Shown here piece by piece: positions 12,616 through 21,756 of a stretch of DNA of 64,000 bases. The notes below the pieces were generated by a model. It was not told the origin of the DNA. It worked only from the letters and a program-made list of their open reading frames with translations, and searched no databases. The position numbers and the translations under genes are program-made. The DNA is from Epiperipatus broadwayi (lineage: Eukaryota > Onychophora > Udeonychophora > Euonychophora > Peripatidae), in assembly GCA_028023455.1 (NCBI GenBank), contig JAQFVV010000232.1:496001-560000 (forward strand), read 5' to 3'. The first letter of the stretch is position 1. Every line of letters starts with the position of its first letter.

Positions 12616-14199
12616 TATATTGTGCCAAGGCCAAATTGGCACATGTATATAAAATAATTTTGTCGTAAAAAAAATTATTAAAACAAAAAAATCTTTCGCA
12701 AAAGTTTGAAATAAAAGTTGAAAAATCATTGATTTAAAGTGCGAAGGGGGTTTTCTTAAAGTTAAACTGAAGGTTTTATAAAAAGGAAGTAAAGAGTTTA
12801 TTATTATTGGTGAAATACAATTTAAAAGCTTTAAAAAAATATATAAACCTCTTCATTTAAATTAAAGAAGAAAAATAATCTTAAAACTAGTTTTGATGTG
12901 TAGAGTAAAATTATATATGTGCGTGCGAATGTAAAAAAATGTATCAGTATTAAATATTATAAATAAATGAAAAATGTATTTTAAAAAAAACACAGCGGTG
13001 CGCTACTAATTAAAGATATGAAAACAACACGTTTTGAAATAGCTACTACTAATTAAACAATCAATCAAAAAACGCGTGTCTTAGGATTAATTGCTAAAGA
13101 ATTTCGACAACAGATATTTGCAGGAGGATATCAAAAGGAAAACACTTCGTCGTTATAAATACGGAGTATTTTATCGGACAAGGAATTGAGTTAAGAGTTT
13201 TTATTCAGTCTTGTTTACAGAAATGCAGTGCTGAAAACCTTATGGAAATATATGCTCTTCTTTCAGTCCTTTGTCCAACAAGATCATCAAAACCTACCTG
13301 TGAAGTAATGTCTGCATAACAATTCAGAAATCCTCCGTCAAACGTTCAACTGTTTTCAAGAATAAAACCAATGGATTAACATAGGATCTCTTCAATAAAC
13401 GTCAAAATCTAACCGGTTAGATATACTCCATGAGGAGCAGCCAACGACAAGCAAAAATTCTAGGTAAACATTTATTTATTATCATTTATAAGTAGTAGCC
13501 ACCGCTGTAACATTCAAGATTCAAATTATATGAACTCTATCATACATAAAGTGAACTATTGATAAGTGTGTTTAAGTTTCAAATGCTATTAATGCTTTAT
13601 TATTGTTTGTGAATGTGAGATAATTTAAATGTCATAGATTGTTTATGCTTTTTTTTTTCATAAAATATGTTATAATGTGTTTATTTAAAAATATGCGTGT
13701 ATTGAATTAGATTGTCAAGATATTTAGATTTAGTAATATAATGTTGGTTAATCAATTATTTTTAAAACTTAATTAATATTGATTAAAATAAATTGTCTTT
13801 GGGGTTAAACTTTGTTTGTCGGTCAATTCTTTTTATCCATTCTTTTTCTATATTTTATTACTGATTAAAATTAGACTGGGCTAGTTAAGGGAATTGTTTC
13901 GAGCGCTGGATTATGAGCCTACTGACCAAATACATTGTTTATTCTTCTGAATAGATAGCTGGCGCCCGGAGTTTACTCCGAAACAAATAAAGTGTTTGGA
14001 TAGTAGGGGTTTGAATCTAGCAGCAGAGATGGGCCATTGTTGATAGTTAAAGCTATCAATAAGATCTCCCATTTTGCTCGAACGTGCCGGTTCGTTCATG
14101 TAACCTTTATAAGATTATAAATGTATTATGAAGGAGTTTGAAACCGGCCAAAACTTATATACGTGTAGGTAGGTGGTTTCAGCGGTTCGACCTGATACA
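12616..14199 (+). repeat. LTR A (5' LTR of a decayed LTR retrotransposon)
   Basis: A 1584-bp LTR collinear with the LTR at 21757-23314. It starts at TATATTGTGCCAAGG (the other copy has TGTAATGTGCCAAGG) and ends with GGTTCGACCTGATACA. The direct repeat TATAT at both borders is a possible 5-bp target duplication but could be chance in TA-rich DNA. Inside are a TATA box at 13154-13161 and poly-A signals (AATAAA) at about 13787 and 13986. The internal segment 12994-13510 is bounded by a short inverted repeat (CAGCGGTGCGCTACT / AGTAGCCACCGCTG). The open frame at 13911-14099 is a shadow. A PBS follows directly, so this is a 5' LTR, not a solo LTR. Confidence 0.82.
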
Positions 14200-14203
14200 T
14201 ATA

Positions 14204-14221
14204 TGGGGTCCAGCATGGGGC
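14204..14221 (+). other. primer-binding site (tRNA-Lys type, degenerate)
   Basis: TGGGGTCCAGCATGGGGC, four bases after the LTR end (TATA spacer). It matches the common tRNA-Lys PBS TGGCGCCCAACGTGGGGC at 14 of 18 positions. The same spacing and a better match occur after the inverted LTR at 16942. Confidence 0.7.
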
Positions 14222-15960
14222 ATTATCAATGGCCTTGCACAAAATCTGCTGTAAAGAATATTACAGCAGATACATATATAGATTTGTACATATTAGGCAC
14301 AACAAATATATAAATGCGCTATATTAATAATGAAAGTTGGATCTGAGCAATTAGAATACCCACACACACCAACCTAAAGCAAACATTTAATGGTCATACA
14401 AACATTGTACTCATGTATTTTTTTAATTTTTCATTTTTGTACATTTTATGATGTTATTTTATGTATTTTGCTTTTTTCTGAAAAATTCAAAGAGAAAAGC
14501 AAATTTATTAAACAAATGGATTAAATGTTGGAACATATTAGTAAAGTTAATAATTAAAGCAATTGTTCCAACATACTTGTATATATATATTTTTTTATTA
14601 TATATATTTTTTATTTACTTTTCTAAAAACTAATTTTATTCTGTAAACTAAGAATGTTAATTGCCTTTGCAAAAATCTGATCAAAAGCAAAATGTTTGAT
14701 AAGGCTATAATTAAACTGTTATCTTTTTAAAAATTCTTTGGAATTGATTTTGTAAGCAAGTGGTCTGGGTTTTTCAAGATGGAAACCAATCATTGTATCA
14801 AACCCTAAAATATAAAATTTAATCAGAAAAATTGTAAACAATGTTATAATCTAAGTGATAAGCTAAATTAAAAGGATTGGCTGATTGATACTTCTCAGAG
14901 GGCTAGTGGGGTTGATATAGTTTAGTCAGTGCTGTGAAATTCATTCTTTCTTTGGCAGTCGTTCTGGACAAATCATTCACTACCTTGGCTCGAGAATTGG
15001 TAAATCATCTAGCTACTTGAGATTAATTTATGGAGTAGGCTACAGCAGATAATTTCTAAGAAGAAATCCATTGTACAGTTCTTTTAAGAACTAATGATTT
15101 CTTAAGATTTAATGAACATTTAGTAAAATTTATGTTCATATACAGAGGAAAATATGAAGCAATCGATCAAAGAGAGTCCAGTAAAATGACCATGGGGTAG
15201 ACAACCAGCCAGCGGACTGCCCTTTCTCTGTCCCAAGCCGCCAAGATGTGACCACACCAGTTCCTGTCACCCACGATGATGACAAATGCCACCTTGCTAA
15301 ATAGATGAAATCCTCACTACACAGCTAGTTGACTTGAAGCCCACAGAGCCCAGAGGAGAAGAATGAAGACGCAGACATAAGTTTATTTTAAGATGTTTTA
15401 TTAATATTGAGATAAACTTTGATATTTCCGATTAAATATATTCTTATTTCTTTATTATTATTATTAATCATTTAAAAGGAGTTTGTCTCTCGCATATGTA
15501 TATTGAATTTAGTTATTACGGGCATAAATGTTAAAGCTTTTACTTAAATCTTTTGAGTCAATTTTTCTATTTTAAATTCTAGTATTTTCAACAAAGGTTG
15601 CAATGAGATTTTTTTTTAATTGTTGCTATTCGTTTTCCTTTTTGTTACTCCTGAAATTTGTCATACACAAATATACATGTGTATATATGCGTACATACGC
15701 TTATAATATTCGGTAAATACGATATCTCATGTTGAATACCTAAAAAAATGTATTTAACCGTATATCTTTTTTTAAGTTATTTTTTTGTCACTGTTGCACC
15801 TCATGATGCGTGTAAGAAGGGATCTATTATAGATTCCCTGAAAGCAAGTCCTTAAACAACTTTATATTTAAAATAGTGTTTAAATGTGCTGCACATATAT
15901 ACATGTATAGGAATTTATCTATGGCAAAAAAGAAATAGATACAGTACCTCATGTTGCGTA
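14222..15960 (+). mobile_element. gutted internal region of LTR element A
   Basis: Follows LTR A and its PBS. It has no intact ORF. A GC-richer block at about 15170-15410 looks like decayed coding sequence (Pro/Arg-rich in two frames, several stops) but I cannot assign it. From about 15657 to 15960 the sequence is homologous to 21400-21660, just upstream of the 3' LTR of the neighbouring element: shared words include AATATTCGGTAAATACGATA and a TGCACCTxATGATGxGTG block. That marks it as the 3' end of an internal region. The expected PPT and 3' LTR are missing, so the element is truncated near 15960. Confidence 0.65.
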
Positions 15961-16449
15961 CTATATAGTATCTGAACTAACGCAACCTTATTGACATGTT
16001 GAAAAATATAAAATTAGTGAAACATTTCATAGTGCAAATATATGCATAGTTTTTATTATTATATTTGCTATCAATAAAAAGGTTTTAAAGTCATCAGTAA
16101 AAGTTTATGCCTGTATAACCGAAGATCTCTAATCTGGTATATATATATATATATGAAATCACACAAAGTATAACTTAATTCCACAGGGTCAAAAAAAGCT
16201 CAGACCACTTCCATTCTTTATACAACATTGTAAATAGCTTTAGGGATAATTTTCTTATATAAATTGTATTATATCGATTTCAATGCCTCATATATATATA
16301 GGGGTTTGTGATAATTAATTATTTTGTATTTTTTTTATTATATCATCATTAGTATGAAACGGTGGTGGGTATTTGGAGTTAAATAAATATTTAATCATGC
16401 TATTAAACTTATTTCATTTTCATATTATTATTTATATTGATCAAATGTA
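15961..16449. other. unassigned AT-rich spacer with (TA)n
   Basis: Between two LTR-element remnants. Contains a short (TA)n run at about 16139-16153. No gene seen. Confidence 0.45.
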
Positions 16450-16922
16450 TTCTTTCCTTATCAACCACGTACCGGTAATAATCATTTAACTTATCCATTT
16501 GAAGACCCTAGATTGTAGAGTGACTGGGCTAGCCACAAAGAGATATCACTTTACCGGGGTGTTAAATTTTATTCTTATGCTCCGCTGAACATATGGTATT
16601 GCACATCCTTCTAGGAGGGTGAAAAATTCATTTTGATTCTTTTCTAGAAGTGGCGCGCAAAAGTCTATTTTGTAAATAGATTTTTCAAAGGTGTGTACTT
16701 GCCATTGTTCTAAATATTCGGGCATTCAAATAAGATATCAACTAAAGGGTGTTTTTAACTGGAAGAGTCCTGTCAACTCCACTCTTTCTATCAATTTAGC
16801 TAGAAGTACCAATATACATGAGTACAGACAATCGGCTAGATTGATATCCATTTCGTTACCTGTTGAATCTTGGTCACTTCATGCTCAGTGCAAGATTAGG
16901 AAAAGAATTCCGCAGGGAGTAT
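16450..16922 (-). mobile_element. internal (leader / gag-side) remnant of an inverted LTR element
   Basis: Reading on the minus strand from the PBS at 16937 downward, this is the beginning of an internal region. It is unrelated to the leaders behind the two plus-strand LTRs. Short open stretches, such as one reading MPEYLEQWQVHTFEKSIYKI near 16700, are interrupted by stops and resemble decayed coding sequence. I cannot name a domain. The left limit is approximate. The plus-strand ORF at 16691-17026 is an antisense shadow of this region and the LTR. Confidence 0.5.
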
Positions 16923-16937
16923 GGACGTTGGGCGCCA
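16923..16937 (-). other. primer-binding site (tRNA-Lys)
   Basis: On the minus strand TGGCGCCCAACGT is followed by CC, an exact match to the first 13 bases of the tRNA-Lys PBS. It sits four bases (TAAA) past the LTR end. This is the best-preserved PBS in the window. It fixes the LTR end at GGTACA and the direction of the inverted element. Confidence 0.85.
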
Positions 16938-16941
16938 TTTA

Positions 16942-17667
16942 TGTACCGGGTCGAACCGCTGAAACCACCTACTTATATGTATATATGTTTTGGCCGGTTT
17001 CAAACTCCTTCATAATACATTCATAATCTTATAAAGATTACGTGAACGAACCGGCACGTTGGAGCAAAATGGGAGATCTTATTGATAGCTTTAACTATCA
17101 ACAATGGCCCATCTCGGCTGCTAGATTCAAACCCCTACTATCCAAACACTTTTATTTGTTTCGGAGTAAACTCCAGGCGCCAGCTATCTATTCAAAAAAA
17201 TAAACGTCTTTGGTCAGTAGGCTCATAATCCAGCGCTCGAAACCATCCCATAAACTAGCCCAGTCTAATTTTAATCAGTAATAAATTATACAAAATTGGT
17301 GGTGGAAAGAATTAATAAAAGGTTGGTAAAAAGAATTGACCGACAAATAAAGTTTATGTTTGAAAGACAATTTATTAACTAACATTAAATAATTTTAAAC
17401 ATTCTATAAATTTAATATAATACACACACATTTTAAATTAACATTTCTAGACTAGTTTAAATATTCTTGTAGATTTTAATAATAGAACACTGGTATTTAT
17501 CTGATTTAACTAATAACACTGATATAATGATCACACCCATATTAACTCATATAGCATTCACAAATATAATAATAAAGCATTGATAGCATTTGAAACTTAA
17601 ACACACATATCAATAGTTCATTTTATGTATGATAGAGTTCATATAATTTGAATCTTGAATATTTACG
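16942..17667 (-). repeat. inverted 3' half of LTR B (head-to-head)
   Basis: About 725 bp that is the reverse complement of 18256-18978, at roughly 97% by eye. The main difference is one indel of about 16 bp. It contains only the part of the LTR downstream of the CACCGCTG motif. Its outer end (TGTACCGGGTCGAACC on the plus strand) carries the PBS above. Its inner end abuts the plus-strand LTR half at the inverted-repeat motif ACAGCGGTG. Confidence 0.8.
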
Positions 17668-18978
17668 AATCACAGCGGTGCGCTACTAATTAAAGATATG
17701 AAAACAACACGTTTTGAAATAGCTACTACTAATTAAACAATCAATCAAAAAACACCTTGTAAAAGGATTAATTGCTAAAGAATTTTGACAACAGATATTT
17801 GCCGGAGGATATCGAAAAGAAAACACTTCGTTGGTATAAATACTGAATATTTTATCGGACAATCAGTTGAGACAGTTCAGTTGAGTACACAAATCAATTG
17901 AATCAGTTAATGTCAATCAGTTAAGTTAATGGTATTCAGAAACAAGATGCAGTGCTGAGAAGATTTTGGGAACTCACGTTTTTCTCCACACCCTGATGTT
18001 CGATGAAAACAGCAAGATCTACTCGTGAAATAATGTCAGCATAACATCTTAAAAAATCTCCATCAGTATCTAATTGTCTCCAATAATAATAATCATGAAG
18101 AATAATGAAACTCATGAAGGAAACGTCCCAGTCGGCTGGAAGTATTTGTAATGGAAATATCCTCACCGAAAGCAGCAACCAAAGAGAACAAAATTCTATG
18201 TCTACATTCAAAATCCTAGGTAAACATTTATTTATTATCATTTATATGTAGTAACCACCACTGTAATTCGTAAATATTCAAGATTCAAATTATATGAACT
18301 CTATCATACATAAAATGAACTATTGATGTGTGTGTTTAAGTTTCAAATGCTATTAATGCTTTATTATTATATTTATGAATGCTATATGAGTTAATATGTG
18401 TGTGATCATTATATCAGTGTTATTAGTTAAATCAGATAAATACCAGTGTTCAAGAATATTTAAACTAGTCTAGAAATGTTAATTTAAAATGTGTGTGTAT
18501 TATATTAAATTTATAGAATGTTTAAAATTATTTAATGTTAGTTAATAAATTGTCTTTCAAACTTAAACTTTATTTGTCGGTCAATTCTTTTTACCAACCT
18601 TTTATTAATTCTTTCCACCATCAATTTTGTATAATTTATTACTGATTAAAATTAGACTGGGCTAGTTTATGGGATGGTTTCGAGCACTGGATTATGAGCC
18701 TACTGACCAAAGACATTGTTTATTCTTTTGAATAGATAGCTGGTGCCTGGAGTTTACTCCGAAACAAATAAAGTGTTTGGATAGTAGGGGTTTGAATCTA
18801 GCAGCCGAGATGGGCCATTGTTGATAGTTAAAGCTATCAATAAGATCTCCCATTTTGCTCGAACGTGCTCGTTCACGTAACCTTTATAAGATTATAAATG
18901 TATTATGAAGGAGTTTGAAACCGGCCAAAACTTATATATACGTATAAGTAGGTGATTTCAGCGGTTCGACCCGGTACA
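17668..18978 (+). repeat. LTR B, plus-strand copy (5' truncated)
   Basis: Starts at CACAGCGGTGCGCTAC, where LTRs A and C have a further 370-380 bp upstream. It ends CGGTTCGACCCGGTACA. The first 110 bp, the TATA region and the last 400 bp align with LTRs A and C, but the middle is clearly diverged. This copy has a cluster of TCAGTT words downstream of the TATA box. Its closest relative in the window is the inverted half at 16942-17667. The minus-strand ORF at 17936-18241 is probably a shadow. Confidence 0.78.
17835..17842 (+). promoter_or_regulatory. TATA box in LTR B
   Basis: TATAAATA within GGTATAAATACTGAATATTTTATCGGAC. The same block is conserved in LTR A (TATA at 13154) and LTR C (TATA at 22300) although surrounding sequence has diverged. 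This is what one expects of a U3 promoter. Transcription would start roughly 30 bp downstream and define the U3/R border. Confidence 0.6.
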
Positions 18979-18982
18979 TAAA

Positions 18983-19004
18983 TGGCTTTACCCAATGTTT
19001 GGGG
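18983..19004 (+). other. primer-binding-site remnant
   Basis: TGGCTTTACCCAATGTTTGGGG, four bases (TAAA) after the LTR end. The TGG start and the CCCAAxGT...GGGG core agree with a tRNA-Lys-type PBS, but bases 4-8 are altered. Spacing identical to the PBS on the inverted LTR supports the call. Confidence 0.55.
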
Positions 19005-19389
19005 TGAACCCGTCAAAAATGACAGTTAATTAAATACTTTGTTTCTTGTTTAAAAATAAAAACCTTAAAGAAATCTAAATTACGTATGTGAACGTGTATT
19101 AAATTAAAAATAAAAAAAGAATTGACCGAAACTTTTTTTTCTTACTTCTTTAAATGAAAAGAGATTTTGTGCTATTTACATTATTTAAAATAAATCATTA
19201 TGTTAAATCAGAGACAGTTGATGTTTGGGCGGAATTAAAGCATTAAGATCGGGTAGGATAAATGGACAAAGGAGGGTGGAGTCAGCGTATATTTCCAGTT
19301 TAAAAGAAATAAATAAAATAGAAATTAGTAAACTTATTAAAATAAAATACGGTATCAAAAATAATGATAAAAAGTGTTTAAAATTATAA

Positions 19390-19857
19390 ATGATAAGAAA
19401 TAAAGCCAAAATGGAGGCTCAAGGTAAAAATATAGAAAATATTCCCAACAAGGAAAAAAGGGAAATCATAGCTTTATTAACTTGCATGTTTGAAAAACAA
19501 AAAGAAACAGCCGAAGAATATAAAAAAATAGCTGAAGAGCTTAAAACCCAAAATAATGAAATGAAGAGTAAATTGGAAGGGCAAGCTGAAATGCTTGAAA
19601 AGTTAAAGGACCAGATTGAAATGGGCCAGAATAAAATAAAGAAGAACCAAGAAGTTATAGAGTTAGATTTAATTAAAGAAAGTCAGGAAGTTGAAAAGGA
19701 AATTGACGTGATAAAAGATGTAAAAATTGAATTAGAACTAGATAGTGTTGAAACAGAGAAGATTGAAATAGAAATTAAAGCAGAACAGGATAGTGCTAAG
19801 ACAGGGGAAAATATAGATCAAGAAATAGAAGAGACATGGGTTCAAAGTATAAGATAG
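19390..19857 (+). CDS. gag-like coiled-coil protein of the LTR element
   Basis: A 155-residue ORF with no internal stop, about 410 bp downstream of the LTR end, where gag normally starts. Composition is dominated by Glu and Lys. Residues about 22-90 (ALLTCMFEKQKETAEEYKKI and onward, EELKTQNNEMKSKLEGQAEM) show heptad-like spacing expected of a long coiled coil. The C-terminal half is acidic (VIELDLIKESQEVEKEIDVI). There is no zinc knuckle and no capsid major-homology motif that I can see. N-terminal coiled coils are common in Gag proteins of arthropod Gypsy-type elements, so a structural or assembly role is a reasonable inference from position rather than from a diagnostic motif. Two ATGs lie close together (codons 1 and 8, MIRNKAKMEAQ). 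The second could equally be the start. The stop (AGA TAG) lies inside an overlap with the next ORF. Confidence 0.6.
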   Translation: MIRNKAKMEAQGKNIENIPNKEKREIIALLTCMFEKQKETAEEYKKIAEELKTQNNEMKSKLEGQAEMLEKLKDQIEMGQNKIKKNQEVIELDLIKESQEVEKEIDVIKDVKIELELDSVETEKIEIEIKAEQDSAKTGENIDQEIEETWVQSIR

Positions 19858-20143
19858 CGTAAAAAAGTTTTTACAAAAAATTAAAAATAAAAGGTGTAAA
19901 GTTCGTGTTCGCAGATTTAAAAATAGATTTAAAAAAAGAAAGCGTAGAAAAAAATATTCCCAGATTGAAGTAATTCGGAGTTTGTCTAGGTATAAAGGTT
20001 TTCTGAGTTACGAAGTCGAAAACAGAACGGAAAGAGATAAAGCAATAAATTATATAAGTGGGACCGATAAGAGAGGAAAGTTAGTTGATATTATAGAATT
20101 TGTAGAAAAAAAGAACCGCCAGACAGAAATTAAAAATATGTAA
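19853..20143 (+). CDS. basic ORF overlapping gag in the +1 frame
   Basis: A 96-codon open frame with no good ATG of its own near the start. It opens at 19853, just before the gag stop at 19855-19857. It starts DSVKKFLQKIKNKRCKVRVR and continues into a run of Arg and Lys (FKNRFKKRKRRKKYSQ), then a more neutral tail ending EIKNM. The strong positive charge suggests nucleic-acid binding, as a nucleocapsid would do, but there is no CCHC knuckle. It could be reached by a +1 slip at AGA-UAG, or the frame break could simply be a one-base mutation that split a single gag gene. I do not recognise a named family. Confidence 0.45.
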   Translation, partial: DSVKKFLQKIKNKRCKVRVRRFKNRFKKRKRRKKYSQIEVIRSLSRYKGFLSYEVENRTERDKAINYISGTDKRGKLVDIIEFVEKKNRQTEIKNM

Positions 20144-20609
20144 TCTGACGTATTCGCTGGCTTGACCTAGTTATTAACGACCATGGACTCAGAATAATGA
20201 AAAATGTTTAACAAAGTTTAATGAAATAAATGAAAAACAAGTATCAAGTTAGTTCGAATAATTAAAAATGATTCAAGTTAGTCTTAGTAAAATAAAATAA
20301 CAATTTTAGAGTTTTTAAAATGTCAAAGCAACGATAAACGATTTATGTCAAAACCCTCGATTATGTCTTATCGATTATATTGATATCCCAGCTCATAAGT
20401 CTAGAACATAGCGGAGCGTGACGCAAACAAAACAAATGTGTAAAATCAAAATAGACAAGCCAAATGAAAATGTTTTTAAAAAAGAGAGTAACAATAACGC
20501 TTTAAAAATAAAAATGAAATAAATAAGTGTATAATGAACGTATTAATGGAAATAAAACATTATCAAATAAAGTTAAAAAAAAAAAAGTATATTAAATTAG
20601 GATTGAGGT

Positions 20610-20807
20610 GTGTGCGAGTATTTGGACAAGGAGATAAATTCCAGGCCAGACTTTTGTTGGATTAAGCCTTTTCTTGCGGTGACTTTGTTCTACAGATGGG
20701 TAGTGCGAAAAATAAATAATACTGATGATGATGCGCCAGTAGAAAAGTCCTGGCATATAAAAGTTAATAAATCTGGAGGAAAAATTCCCAGTAACAAAAT
20801 AAAATAA
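20610..20807 (+). CDS. hypothetical 65-residue ORF
   Basis: Reads MCEYLDKEINSRPDFCWIKP, then a short hydrophobic patch (FLAVTLFYRWVV) and a Lys-rich, polar end. No family recognised. It lies in the internal region of the LTR element, immediately before the zinc-finger ORF in another frame. The two may be pieces of one decayed gene. It is short and could be chance. Confidence 0.3.
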   Translation: MCEYLDKEINSRPDFCWIKPFLAVTLFYRWVVRKINNTDDDAPVEKSWHIKVNKSGGKIPSNKIK

Positions 20808-20824
20808 ATATTTTAGTAAATCGA

Positions 20825-20971
20825 ATGTGCAGTAGAGATAGTCCTGCCATTGCAATCTTAAAGTCCCTGTTCATGATCCGTTGTGCACAAAAATGCCCAT
20901 ACTGTAGTCATGACTTCCGCAAGAAATTAAAAGTTGGTTTAAATCAGCACAAAATCTATCTGTGTGTTTGA
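20825..20971 (+). CDS. small C2HC zinc-finger ORF (48 residues)
   Basis: MCSRDSPAIAILKSLFMIRC begins the ORF. It is followed by a finger with spacing C-x2-C-x14-H-x4-C: Cys24, Cys27, His42, Cys47, with Phe31 and Leu39 at the places where a classical C2H2 finger has its core hydrophobics. It ends two residues after the last Cys. The frame is also open upstream for about 11 codons before the ATG. It sits in the non-autonomous LTR element, downstream of the basic ORF. A single finger at the C-terminus could bind nucleic acid, but the ORF is short and the match rests on pattern alone. A decayed C-terminal piece of a larger protein is the main alternative. Confidence 0.42.
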   Translation: MCSRDSPAIAILKSLFMIRCAQKCPYCSHDFRKKLKVGLNQHKIYLCV

Positions 20972-21747
20972 ATTGCCTTATACTTTGCTGCCTACTTCTC
21001 TTAACATTACATTTATTACCTAATGATGAAAATAAAAACTAAAAATGCACTCTAGAAAAATAAGAATTTGAAGTAGGTCAAATAATTAAAATACAATCAA
21101 TAAAATTAAGTTAAATAAATAAGCGTAAATATATCTGTAGTAAATAATAAAAAGTGACTCATGATAAACTAACAGATTTTTTTTTGTTTATTGAATACAC
21201 GCATCTTAAATAAAGATGTTCGTAATGATTTACAAATAATATTATAAGATTAGTGTAAATAAATATTTTAAATAATGTTTCGTAAGGGTTATAAATAATA
21301 TTGTAATATAAATAAATAGTATAAGGAATGTTCATGTTTATTTAAAAATAATATTGAAAGGTAAATATAAATATAGTCAATCTAAGGTGTATTAAGAGTA
21401 TGTAAGTATACATGTGTATATACGCGCACATACACTGGTAATATTCGGTAAATACGATACCTTATGATGAGTATCTTAAATGTATTTATCCAGATATCCT
21501 TTTAGGTTATTTTCTTGGTACTGCTGCACCTTATGATGAGTGCAAAAAGGGATTTATTTATTATAGATTCGCTGTAAGCAAGTCCAGTAATAACTCGATA
21601 TCAAGAATATTAGAAGGTGTAGAATTATGCTGCACGTATACACATGTGTAGGAATTATCTAAAATAATAAATTAATAAATCTTTAGAGTCAAAAATTAAA
21701 ATTGCAAGAAATAAAATGGTCAAAAATGATGCATTTGACTCTAAAAT
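20972..21747 (+). other. 3' noncoding internal region of the LTR element
   Basis: AT-rich, no ORF. From about 21400 to 21660 it is homologous to 15657-15960 of the neighbouring gutted element. This shows that the two elements share their 3' internal ends although their leaders differ. It contains alternating TACA/TGTA words (ACATGTGTATATACGCGCAC). Confidence 0.6.
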
Positions 21748-21756
21748 GGAGGGGGG
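21748..21756 (+). other. polypurine tract
   Basis: GGAGGGGGG directly precedes the TG that opens the 3' LTR. Together with the PBS and the LTR this fixes the element as an LTR retrotransposon oriented plus. Confidence 0.75.

Noticed and set aside
14010-14060. tRNA-like B box (GGTTTGAATC) inside the LTRs
   Set aside because: No A box at the right distance and no cloverleaf; conserved only because the LTR copies are homologous.
13911-14099. 62-residue minus ORF repeated at 22996-23214
   Set aside because: The repetition reflects LTR homology, not protein conservation; the frame is lost in the third LTR copy.
16691-17026. 111-residue plus-strand ORF
   Set aside because: It is antisense to a minus-strand LTR end, PBS and leader, and crosses all three, so it is a shadow rather than a gene.
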